Shown one piece after another: positions 17,458 to 25,134 of a DNA stretch of 64,000 nt (position 1 is its first letter; every line of letters begins with the position of its first letter). Source of the stretch: Pseudomonadota bacterium (lineage in GTDB: Bacteria; Pseudomonadota; Gammaproteobacteria; Burkholderiales; Burkholderiaceae_C); contig JAFEEG010000016.1 in the NCBI GenBank assembly GCA_018241225.1, positions 1 through 64,000 on the forward strand. Direction: 5' to 3'. Both the position numbers and the translations under genes were made by a program. The notes under the pieces were generated by a model. That model made no database searches and was not told where the DNA came from. It saw only the letters and a list, made by a program, of their open reading frames with translations.

Positions 17458-18315
17458 ATGCTCGATGGCAGCATCCTGCTGCACGGCCTGAATCTCGCAT
17501 ACGAGTTGGCCACGCTCGCGCTCACCACGCTGGGCTTGGCCATCGTATTTGGACTGCTGGGTGTCATGAATATGGCGCACGGGGAGTTCGTGATGCTAGG
17601 GGCCTATTCAGTGGTGACAGTTCAGAAGCTCGGCCTTCCGCTCTTGACGGCAGCTCCCCTAGCGGTCGTGGTCTGTGGGGCGCTGGGCTATGTGGTGGAG
17701 CGGTGGCTGATACGCCCCCTCTACTCGCGGCCTTTTGACACGCTCCTTGCAACATGGGCGCTCGCCATGTTGCTTCGAAAGCTTGTTGAGGCGGCTTTTG
17801 GCCGCGAGTACAGAAACGTCGAATCAACCCTGACCGACCCGACGACGGTACTCGGATTGCAGTACCCCATCTATCGCCTTGCTTTGATTGTGCTTGCCGT
17901 CGTGGTGATGGCTGGACTCTTCGTTTGGTATCGGCGCAGTGCAGCTGGGCTTCGTGTTCGTGCAATGACCGCTAATCCTGTGCTGGCTCAGGCTCTCGGC
18001 ATCAACACCAGGCGGTTGGCTTCGCAGGCCTTCATCATTGGCGTTGTGCTTGCTGGTTTGTCGGGCGTGCTCTTGGCGCCTCTGATTCGAATCGAGCCAG
18101 GCATCGGTGTGGACTACTTGCTCGACGCATTCTTCGTGCTGGTGGTTGGTGGCCTCGGCACTCTAGGCGGCCTGTTTGGTGGCGTAGCAATCATTGGCGG
18201 CTCTCAGGCTGTCACTAGCAGCGTGGCAGGACAGACCAGTGGCTATGCTGTTGTCCTCATGCTCTCAATCATTTTCCTGTGGCTGAAACCAGATGGCCTT
18301 TTCTCGCGACGTTAA
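17458..18315 (+). CDS. HAAT/urea-amide ABC transporter permease (LivH/UrtB family)
   Basis: 285 residues, about eight membrane segments, with the family pattern GLAIVFGLLGVMNMAHGEFV followed by MLGAYSVV. The C-terminal VVGGLGTLGGLFGGVAIIGG and FLWLKPDGLFSRR are typical. It starts two bases after the binding-protein stop and overlaps the next gene by 23 bases. Confidence 0.92.
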   Translation: MLDGSILLHGLNLAYELATLALTTLGLAIVFGLLGVMNMAHGEFVMLGAYSVVTVQKLGLPLLTAAPLAVVVCGALGYVVERWLIRPLYSRPFDTLLATWALAMLLRKLVEAAFGREYRNVESTLTDPTTVLGLQYPIYRLALIVLAVVVMAGLFVWYRRSAAGLRVRAMTANPVLAQALGINTRRLASQAFIIGVVLAGLSGVLLAPLIRIEPGIGVDYLLDAFFVLVVGGLGTLGGLFGGVAIIGGSQAVTSSVAGQTSGYAVVLMLSIIFLWLKPDGLFSRR

Positions 18316-20029
18316 ATCGGCGGCCATTCTGGCTGTCCTCCTAGCAGCGCTGCCTTTCGCTTCCAGCGAGTTCGTTGCGTACCAAGTCGCGCTCTTCCTG
18401 ATTTACGGGATTGCGGCCCAAGGAGTGGCACTCTGTTGGGGGCGACTTGGCTTTCTCCCACTGGGACATGCGCTCTTCTTCGGGTTGGGGGCCTACCTTT
18501 TCGGCGGAATCCTCAAGGCTGCTGAGGCCAACCCGCTCTGGTACGTTGCCGCGCCGCTCGCTTTGGCGGCACCAGCGCTGTTGGCATACGTTATTGCCCG
18601 ACTCGTGTTCGCTAGGAGCTCACGCAGCGGACCCTACTTCTCGCTCATCACACTGGCGTTGACCATGTTGGGGTTCCTGGCGGCGCAGCAGTGGAGCAGT
18701 CTGACTGGCGGCTTCAACGGGATGGCCAATGTTCCGGACATTCCCGGCACGGCCCGATACGAGACCCTGTATTGGGTCGTCGCAATCTGTGCGGTGGTGA
18801 GTACGCTGGCACTGGCAATGCTGGCTGCCCGGCCCATCGGTGTCATCTGGGAGGCGGTGGCTCAGAACGAAGAGCGACTCCAATTGCTTGGCTACGCAAC
18901 TGACCGCGTCAAGGCCAACGCGTTTGCCCTTTCTGCGACGTTGGCGGCGGGTGCGGGCGCTTTGTTTGCTGCCCACCAAGGCATCGTCACGCCGCAGGCA
19001 ATGAGCTTCATCTTGTCGACGGAGTTTGTCATTTGGGCGGCTGTGGGCGGGAAGGCAAGCGCCTTAGGCCCGTTGCTAGGCGCGACGGTTGTTGGATACG
19101 CATCGGCTGAGTTGAGAGAGCAGTTCCAATATTGGGAGGTTGTCGTGGCTGCGGTGTTCATCGCCGTCGTACTTTTCTTGCCAAACGGTGTGGCGGGACT
19201 CTTCAAGCGCAAGGCGGACCCGAGACATGGCGAGGCTTCCCCTGCGCCCGGGGCGCAGCAAGCCTCTGTCACTTCTGGCCCGGTTTCGCTGTCGCTCGAA
19301 GGAGTGAAGACCGGTCAATCTGGTGTGACGATTCTTGACGGCCTTTCGTTTGCGTTGCGTGGCCCAGGGATTCGCTGTGTCATCGGACCCAACGGGGCAG
19401 GAAAGACGTCTTCTTTCAATGTCATAACTGGAAGGTTGCCGCTTCTGGGTGGTGGCGTGAAGCTGAATGACCACGACATCGGAGGACTGCCAGCTTGGAG
19501 AGTGGCCAGGAAAGGCATCGGTCGAAAGATGCAGGTGCCTTCCGTGTTCCCAGACCTCATAGTGCGAGAGAACCTTGGTCTGGCGGTTTGGGCGAACAGG
19601 GCAAGTGCGTCCGACACGCTGAAATTGAGCACATTGGGATGGCACACGAGACTGCTCGATGACATCCTGGACGAGTTCCCGGCTCTGAAGGAGCAACTCG
19701 ATTCGCCGGCGGGCACGTTGGCACAAGGACACAGGCAGGCGCTGGAGTTCGCCATGACGCTCTTGCCTGAGCCGAAGCTCGTTCTGTTGGATGAGCCTTG
19801 CGCAGGACTGTCGCCCGGAGAGACTCATCAGATGATTGATGCCATCAAGTTGCTGGTCAACCAGATTGGCGCCGCAGCGCTCCTTATTGAGCACGACATT
19901 ACGGCTGTCGACGCAATGGGCGGGGATGTCTACGTCCTGCACCAGGGACGGCTTCTTGACAAAGGGTCGCTCGCAGAGATTCAGGCCAGCCCGGCGGTTC
20001 GAGCGGTGTACGCGGGAGGCCGCAAATGA
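18293..20029 (+). CDS. fused HAAT permease-ATPase (LivM-LivG fusion)
   Basis: 578 residues joining two normally separate subunits. Residues 1 to about 305 are a LivM-like permease (QGVALCWGRLGFLPLGHALF, then GPYFSLITLALTMLGF). After a short linker rich in Pro, Gly and Ala (about 305-330), residues ~333-578 are a LivG-like ATPase with Walker A GPNGAGKTSS, Walker B PKLVLLDEPCAGLSPGE and LLIEHDITAVDAMGG. The ABC signature is degenerate (LAQGHRQALEFAMTL). There is no stop codon or frameshift in the junction, so the fusion appears genuine. It is the membrane and first nucleotide-binding part of the amide-type importer. Confidence 0.9.
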   Translation: MAFSRDVKSAAILAVLLAALPFASSEFVAYQVALFLIYGIAAQGVALCWGRLGFLPLGHALFFGLGAYLFGGILKAAEANPLWYVAAPLALAAPALLAYVIARLVFARSSRSGPYFSLITLALTMLGFLAAQQWSSLTGGFNGMANVPDIPGTARYETLYWVVAICAVVSTLALAMLAARPIGVIWEAVAQNEERLQLLGYATDRVKANAFALSATLAAGAGALFAAHQGIVTPQAMSFILSTEFVIWAAVGGKASALGPLLGATVVGYASAELREQFQYWEVVVAAVFIAVVLFLPNGVAGLFKRKADPRHGEASPAPGAQQASVTSGPVSLSLEGVKTGQSGVTILDGLSFALRGPGIRCVIGPNGAGKTSSFNVITGRLPLLGGGVKLNDHDIGGLPAWRVARKGIGRKMQVPSVFPDLIVRENLGLAVWANRASASDTLKLSTLGWHTRLLDDILDEFPALKEQLDSPAGTLAQGHRQALEFAMTLLPEPKLVLLDEPCAGLSPGETHQMIDAIKLLVNQIGAAALLIEHDITAVDAMGGDVYVLHQGRLLDKGSLAEIQASPAVRAVYAGGRK

Positions 20030-20712
20030 CATTGGCGTTCAACGATTTGGTGTGCGGGTACGGTGACACGGTCGTGGTGCGCGGTGTGTCTGGCCAAGTT
20101 GTCCCCGGCAAGGCGCTGGCCGTCGTCGGTAGAAATGGGGTTGGAAAGAGCACGCTTCTCAAAGCTTTGGCAGGGCAGTTGCCCCTTACCAGCGGGCGCG
20201 TCGATTGGGACGGTCAAACTATCGTGGACAAGCCTCTACATACGAGGTTGGAGCTAGGAATCGCCTACGCTCCCCAGGAGAACGTGGTGTTTGGGGAATT
20301 GTCAGTTGCAGACAACCTATGGCTGCATCTGAATGACCGAAACGTGAACCGGTATGACGAACTTTTTGAGCTCTTTCCGCTGCTTCAGCGGCGCCTCAAT
20401 CAACGCTCCGGTTCCCTTAGCGGCGGTGAACGCAAGTTGTTGTCCTTCGCGCGGACAATTGGACTCCAGGCGAAGCTGGCAATGCTTGATGAGCCGACCG
20501 AGGGCGTCCAGCCAGAAAACATCGACCGGATGGCTTCTATGGTGAACCGGAGGAAAGCCAGCGGGGCGTCGTTCATCATCGTTGAACAGAACCTGGAGTT
20601 TGTTGCCGCATTCGCCGACTCAGTCCTGGTTCTTGACCATGGTGAGGTCGTGCTTCAGGGCAGCTTCGCAGAACTCGGGCGTGAACGTATTGAGCAGCAC
20701 ATGCTTATTTGA
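20026..20712 (+). CDS. HAAT ABC transporter ATP-binding protein (LivF/UrtE family)
   Basis: 228 residues. Walker A GRNGVGKST, family segment GIAYAPQENVVFGELSVADN, signature SLSGGERKLLSFARTIG, Walker B KLAMLDEPTEGVQPENI, and FIIVEQNLEFVAAFADSVLV. It overlaps the fused gene by four bases and ends the amidase operon. It is convergent with the small gene at 20790. Confidence 0.92.
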   Translation: MTLAFNDLVCGYGDTVVVRGVSGQVVPGKALAVVGRNGVGKSTLLKALAGQLPLTSGRVDWDGQTIVDKPLHTRLELGIAYAPQENVVFGELSVADNLWLHLNDRNVNRYDELFELFPLLQRRLNQRSGSLSGGERKLLSFARTIGLQAKLAMLDEPTEGVQPENIDRMASMVNRRKASGASFIIVEQNLEFVAAFADSVLVLDHGEVVLQGSFAELGRERIEQHMLI

Positions 20713-20753
20713 GGCACAAAGTGAAAGCAACATAGAGCAATGCGCTCGTCGGT

Positions 20754-20779
20754 CAGCGCTCGCAATTTGCGAGTCGCTG
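20754..20779. terminator. hairpin between convergent genes, probable bidirectional terminator
   Basis: CAGCG-CTCGCA (20754-20764), loop ATT, then TGCGAG-T-CGCTG (20768-20779) forms an 11-bp stem with a single bulged T. It lies in the 77-base gap between two convergent stop codons. There is no T-run on either side, so it would be an atypical or Rho-assisted terminator. Confidence 0.45.
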
Positions 20780-20789
20780 GATTGCGCTG

Positions 20790-21161
20790 CTATCGTTCGA
20801 AGCTCTCCGCTTCCCTGAGATGAAGACCTACGGTCTTGAGCATCTCAATCAGCAACTCGCAGGTGCTTTCGCCAACCCCTTGCTGCTGGCGAAGTTCTGC
20901 GTCGGTCACCTCCGCGAGGTCTTCGAGATACCACACCGACATTCGTCGCAGTGCCTCGCGGGTTCTCTTGGAGATGGGAAGTGCGTCGATGTGGGTTTCC
21001 TTGGCAAAGCCTCCTTGGACCAAACGCATCGCGCGGTGCCTCCCGTGCCGAAGTCCGGTGCTCAGCGGGACCATAACCACCGGCCGGCCGGCCGCGTACC
21101 ACCTCTGCGCCGCAATGACCTGGTGGACGGTTCGAATCTCTCGCTCGAGAAACTTCGACAT
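20790..21161 (-). CDS. hypothetical protein with RNA-polymerase alpha-CTD-like helix-hairpin-helix region
   Basis: 123 residues, not assigned to a family with confidence. The N-terminal half is basic (EREIRTVHQVIAAQRWYAAG, then GLRHGRHRAMRLVQGG). The C-terminal ~55 residues (ISKRTREALRRMSVWYLEDL, then AEVTDAELRQQQGVGESTCE) resemble the alpha-CTD/HhH fold: helix, 'yLeDLa', then GVGE before a helix. Such a domain could contact DNA or act as a transcription accessory; this is inference. It is a single gene, convergent with the amidase operon and upstream of the oxidase gene on the same strand. Confidence 0.6.
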   Translation of the reverse strand: MSKFLEREIRTVHQVIAAQRWYAAGRPVVMVPLSTGLRHGRHRAMRLVQGGFAKETHIDALPISKRTREALRRMSVWYLEDLAEVTDAELRQQQGVGESTCELLIEMLKTVGLHLREAESFER

Positions 21162-21279
21162 ATACCTTCGTATGTTCTGTGTTCGAGGCGCGACGCAGAC
21201 GTAAAGGCGGCTGCGGGCTGCGGCAAAAGGATGTCGGTGCGCGTGCGAGCAATCCGCGGATCTCTAGTCCCCGTGTTTG

Positions 21280-22518
21280 TCAGAAGCGGTCTGGAGCGAA
21301 GGGCTTGGGGTCTAGATAGGGTTGCTGACCGTCGATGAGGTCTGCAAGCAAGCGACCGCTAGCCGGACCCAGTGTGAAGCCTTGGTGCCCATGGCCGAAG
21401 TTGAACCACAGACATTTGTGCTTCGGGGCTCGGCCAATGACGGGCTTCATATCTACGGTGCAGGGTCGCCATCCGTACCACGGTAGAGATTCGACTGGGC
21501 GAGACAGTTTTACTATCTGGCGCGCGGCGCTCTCTGCCTTGAGAAGTTGGACGGGGGTGGGGGGCGATTCAAAGTTCGCAAACTCGACCCCAGTCGTCAA
21601 TCGCATGCCTTGCGCAGTAGGGGCGAGGACAAAGCCAGATTCGGCATCGAACAGCGGCATCGAGAGAGCGGACCCTTCCGAGTAGTGTCGGTGGTAGCCC
21701 CGCTTAACGAACAATGGGAGGTGGTAGCCAAGAGGCTGTATGAGCCGACTCGCCCAGGGGCCGAGCGCTACGACGACGTGATTCGCTTGGACTTCGCCGC
21801 TGTCCGTCTTCACGCTCCAGCCGTTCGCAGTAGGTTTTGCCGCGACTACGCCCTCGCGCAAGAATTGGCCGCCGCGCCTCTCGAACAGACGGGCATAGCG
21901 ATTCACAAGTTCTCCGGGGTCGCGCACGCGCCAGGGGTCCAGCCAATGGACCGCTCCGGCCATAGGGCGGATTAGTCCAGGCTCGGCCCGCCCCAGTGCG
22001 TCCGTATCGAGGAGCTGGTGTCGTACCCCATGCTCAAGCTCAATTCGTTCGGCACGTTTAACCGCCAAGGAAAGCGCTTCGGGAGTGCGATAGGCGGCAA
22101 GGTATCCCTCCTCGGCGACAAGGTCAGAAGCACCCGCTTCTCGAATGAGGTGGGCATGCTCGGTCACCGAGTGTGCAATCAAGCTCGCGTAGTCATTCGC
22201 AATCTGCACATAGTGCTTCGGGGATGAGTTGTTCCAGTAGGCAGCAAGTCGCGGAACAAGTGCCGGAAGCGCGCAAATATGGTATCGGACATCATTGCCG
22301 CTTTGGAGCGCGGCGCTTAGCAGAGAGCGCCAGGCACGGGGAAACGCATAGGGCTCTACCGCTTCACGCTGGATGATGCCGGCGTTTCCGTACGACGTTT
22401 CCCGTCCTGGCGGTTCGCGGTCCAGGAGCAGCACTGAGTGACCGCGTTGAACCAGATGCAACGCCGCACTTGTGCCGACCATGCCGGCGCCAAGCACAAC
22501 GATATCTTTGCGGCTCAT
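21280..22518 (-). CDS. FAD-dependent amino-acid/amine oxidoreductase, DadA-like
   Basis: 412 residues of the DAO family. The N-terminal Rossmann dinucleotide fold is DIVVLGAGMVGTSAALHLVQ followed by LLLDREPPGRETSYGNAGII, the DadA-type FAD signature. The C-terminal PVIGRAPKHKCLWFNFGHGH then QGFTLGPASGRLLADL closes the FAD site. Related enzymes oxidatively deaminate D-amino acids or other amines to 2-oxoacids, with electrons passed to the respiratory chain. It is cotranscribed with the binding protein gene 28 bases upstream, suggesting that the transported ligand is its substrate. An aromatic D-amino acid such as phenylglycine would feed phenylglyoxylate into the nearby pathway, but this is speculation. 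Confidence 0.87.
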   Translation of the reverse strand: MSRKDIVVLGAGMVGTSAALHLVQRGHSVLLLDREPPGRETSYGNAGIIQREAVEPYAFPRAWRSLLSAALQSGNDVRYHICALPALVPRLAAYWNNSSPKHYVQIANDYASLIAHSVTEHAHLIREAGASDLVAEEGYLAAYRTPEALSLAVKRAERIELEHGVRHQLLDTDALGRAEPGLIRPMAGAVHWLDPWRVRDPGELVNRYARLFERRGGQFLREGVVAAKPTANGWSVKTDSGEVQANHVVVALGPWASRLIQPLGYHLPLFVKRGYHRHYSEGSALSMPLFDAESGFVLAPTAQGMRLTTGVEFANFESPPTPVQLLKAESAARQIVKLSRPVESLPWYGWRPCTVDMKPVIGRAPKHKCLWFNFGHGHQGFTLGPASGRLLADLIDGQQPYLDPKPFAPDRF

Positions 22519-22546
22519 ATCCTCAGTGCCCTCGCTGGTCCGCCGT

Positions 22547-23677
22547 TCAGTCCAGCGGAGTCTTCACGCCACCCTTGTACGAGTACAGGGTGATGGCTGC
22601 GTTTTTCAGGTCGCCTTGATTGTCGAATCGCACCTTGGTCGTTACGCCCTCGTAGTTGGTGTCGAACAGTTTGGGCAGATAGCGCTTCGGGTCGACCGAA
22701 TCAGCGCGTTGCATTGCATCGGCGAGGACCATGATGCCGTCGTAGGTGTAGGGAGAGAAGAGCACATAGTCCTTCGGGAAGCGCTCGTCATACCGTTTTT
22801 TCCATGCCGGGCCGCCTGGCATCTTCGCGAGCGAGGCTCCGCCTTCCGCGCACACGACGCCCGAAAGAGCAGCAGAGTTGCCCGAGAGTTCTGCCAGCTG
22901 CGTCGTGCACACGCCATCGCCGCCCAGCATCCGCACCTTTTCCATGCCGAGTTGCGTCATCTGGCGGAGCATCGGGCCGGCTTGGCCGTCGGCCCCCGCG
23001 AAGAAGAGCGCGTCGACCTTCTTCGACTTGATGTTGGTCAGAATGGCGCTGAAGTCTGTTGCCTTGTCGCTTGTAAATTCCTCAGCGACGATTTCGATTC
23101 CAGCGGACTTTGCAGCGCTCTTGAAGACGTTCGCGACGCCCTGCCCGTAGGCAGTGCGGTCGTCAATCACAGCAACGCGCTTCAGCTTGAGTTCTTTCGC
23201 AGTGTAGTTCGCTACGCCAGCTCCGAGAGCATCGTCACTTGCCAGGATGCGAAAGGTGGTCTTGTATCCCATCTGCGTGAGCTTCGGATTCGTTGCTCCT
23301 GACGTAATGAACGGGATTTCGCACTCGTTGTAGATGCGCGCCGCGGGAATCGCGGTGCCGGAGTTGATGTGTCCGACAACTCCAGCGACGTTCGAGTCAC
23401 ACATCTTTTGCGCTGCTGCCGTTCCCTGGCGCGGGTCCGCAGCGTCGTCCTCTACCTCGAGCTTGAATTCAATGCGCTTGCCACCAATGACGAGGCGCTT
23501 TGCATTCAAGTCGTCGACCGCCATGGTCGCCGCGTTTCGCGTGTCTTTTCCATAGTGAGCCAAGCCTCCCGAGAGAGGGGTGACGTGGCCGATTTTGACC
23601 GTCTGCACTGACTGTGCGAGGGCGGGGCCGGCTGCGATTGCAGAACACAGGGAGAGAAATGCGATGCGCGTGCTCAT
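22547..23677 (-). CDS. HAAT ABC transporter binding protein (LivK family), orphan
   Basis: 376 residues with a signal peptide (residues 1-21, cleavage AQS-VQT). The binding-protein fold has VKIGHVTPLSGGLAHYGKDT, GVVGHINSGTAIPAARIYNE and FITSGATNPKLTQMGYKTTF, as in leucine/ABC-type amino acid receptors. No permease or ATPase lies beside it. It could use one of the two HAAT transporters encoded to the left. It is divergent from an XRE-cupin regulator, with a marked inverted repeat between the two starts. Confidence 0.88.
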   Translation of the reverse strand: MSTRIAFLSLCSAIAAGPALAQSVQTVKIGHVTPLSGGLAHYGKDTRNAATMAVDDLNAKRLVIGGKRIEFKLEVEDDAADPRQGTAAAQKMCDSNVAGVVGHINSGTAIPAARIYNECEIPFITSGATNPKLTQMGYKTTFRILASDDALGAGVANYTAKELKLKRVAVIDDRTAYGQGVANVFKSAAKSAGIEIVAEEFTSDKATDFSAILTNIKSKKVDALFFAGADGQAGPMLRQMTQLGMEKVRMLGGDGVCTTQLAELSGNSAALSGVVCAEGGASLAKMPGGPAWKKRYDERFPKDYVLFSPYTYDGIMVLADAMQRADSVDPKRYLPKLFDTNYEGVTTKVRFDNQGDLKNAAITLYSYKGGVKTPLD

Positions 23678-23744
23678 GGTCTGACTCCGTGAATGTGAAA
23701 TGGGCGCAATGACGTGGCCTTCCGCGTCGGTGCTTCGGACGAGG

Positions 23745-23781
23745 GAATTCTCGTATAAGAGAATTCTCTCATGCGAGAATT
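23745..23781. promoter_or_regulatory. operator cluster: three GAGAATT half-sites
   Basis: GAATTCTC (23745-23752) and GAGAATTC (23759-23766) form a perfect 8-bp inverted repeat with spacer GTATAA, and a third half-site GAGAATT follows at 23775-23781. The array lies 68 bases in front of the binding-protein gene and just before the regulator start. It is very probably the site of the XRE-cupin regulator, giving joint control and autoregulation. Confidence 0.6.
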
Positions 23782-23804
23782 GGACTTGTGCCTAGGGGAA
23801 TACC

Positions 23805-24443
23805 TTGACCAACAGCCGTTCCAGAGATACCGAGTCGTCGCCGCACGAAGTTGACCGAATTCGCCTCGGTGCCCGTCTGCGCGAAATCCGCAAGGCGCAA
23901 TCTCTTACGCTGCGGTCGCTGTCCGATCGGTCTGGGGTAGCGGTTTCAACACTGTCGAAGATTGAGCTGGGGCAAATATCGGTGAGCTACGCGAAGCTGA
24001 CCGCGGTAGCGCACGGGCTCGCAGCGGACATCTCGGATTTGTTCTATGACCGCCCTCTAGCGAGCCTAAGTGGCCGTCCAACAGTCGTGAAATCCACTCT
24101 GGACGGTTCGCCTGGGTATGACGGACCTAGCTACGACTATTCCGTGCTGGCGGCGGACTTCCCGCACAAGAAGATGACCCCAATACATGCGTCTATTCCC
24201 GTGCGAACGCAGGGATTGGTCCAGGACTACGTGCGCCACATAGGCGAGGAGTTCACGATGGTGCTGTCAGGGCGTGTCCGGGTCGAGTTTGAAACTGGGG
24301 AAGCGGTCGACTTGAACCGAGGCGAATCTGCATACTTCGACAGCGGCGTTGGGCACCGCTACGTTTCCATGGGCAAGGATGCGGCGCGAATAGTTATCGT
24401 CATGGCTGAGGACGCAGCCACTTCGAGCGCAAGAGAAACCTAG
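23805..24443 (+). CDS. XRE-family regulator with C-terminal cupin domain
   Basis: 212 residues. The HTH spans about residues 20-75 (LGARLREIRKAQSLTLRSLS, then DRSGVAVSTLSKIELGQISV). The cupin_2 sensor lies at about 130-200 (DYVRHIGEEFTMVLSGRVRV, then GESAYFDSGVGHRYVS). The start is TTG, supported by AGGGGA six bases upstream; no ATG or GTG in frame fits. Proteins of this architecture (PuuR-like) often control uptake and oxidation of amines or amino acids, which agrees with the divergent binding protein-oxidase pair. Confidence 0.88.
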   Translation: MTNSRSRDTESSPHEVDRIRLGARLREIRKAQSLTLRSLSDRSGVAVSTLSKIELGQISVSYAKLTAVAHGLAADISDLFYDRPLASLSGRPTVVKSTLDGSPGYDGPSYDYSVLAADFPHKKMTPIHASIPVRTQGLVQDYVRHIGEEFTMVLSGRVRVEFETGEAVDLNRGESAYFDSGVGHRYVSMGKDAARIVIVMAEDAATSSARET

Positions 24444-24593
24444 GGCGATACCGCAAGCGACTTCGACTTGGCGCATGTCTCGCGCGGGCCCACTTCCTGC
24501 GCTTCCGCCAGTGCTGACGCAGCTTCGGCGGGCAGGGACTATCGGTTGAGCCCGACAAGCCGTTGCGTCCGGCGATGAAGCTCGGCGGGACCC

Positions 24594-24848
24594 TCAATGT
24601 GCACCGAGTTGCTTGGCCTGAAGAGAGATGTCAAACAGTTTCAACTTCTTGGCGTAGTAGCGGTCGACACGCCACTCGTCCAAGATTCTCAGCGTGAGAT
24701 TGAACGTGTCGTAGTCCAGTTCGTAGAGTGCGCTGAGTTCGAAGGAGCCTTCGTTCTGCAAAGCAAGCACCAATCGCGTCAACGCACGCGACGAGTCGCT
24801 ATGAGGGTCGTTCTCAATCTGCTGACGCGCGGCTTTGAGGGCATTCAT
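24594..24848 (-). CDS. conserved small hypothetical protein
   Basis: 84 residues, acidic-basic mixed, no membrane segment or signal. The centre is LYELDYDTFNLTLRILDEWR followed by VDRYYAKKLKLFDIS. I recognise this as resembling small proteins of unknown function in Burkholderiales but know no activity. The gene stands alone between the mandelate/DadA island and the sugar-acid cluster, and its composition agrees with the GC-richer right side. Confidence 0.6.
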   Translation of the reverse strand: MNALKAARQQIENDPHSDSSRALTRLVLALQNEGSFELSALYELDYDTFNLTLRILDEWRVDRYYAKKLKLFDISLQAKQLGAH

Positions 24849-25134
24849 TGTTGGATCTGGGCTGGCTTCGTGAAGCGAACCATTAGATGCCGAAACTGTT
24901 GCTCAGGCAATTCCTTGGTCACGCGACGATATCCGGGACGGGCCCACCTGATTCGTTTCTGGCATAGCGGATAGGGGCGGGGAACTACGCGGTTCGACCA
25001 GACGCGACACAACAGACGCTGGCCCGCCGACTTGAAGCGCAGGGCGGCTCTGCTGCCCCGTGCCCTAATCGGCCACTGGCTTCGTCCTGTTGTCTTGTGA
25101 CCCCCGGTTCACAACGGAGTCGGCGCTCGCGGGG
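24849..25134. other. intergenic region at the island boundary, no gene seen
   Basis: 286 bases without a convincing coding frame, RNA or transposon remnant. It marks the change from the less GC-rich catabolic island on the left to GC-rich sequence on the right. No direct repeat or tRNA fragment that would mark an integration site was seen. Confidence 0.4.
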
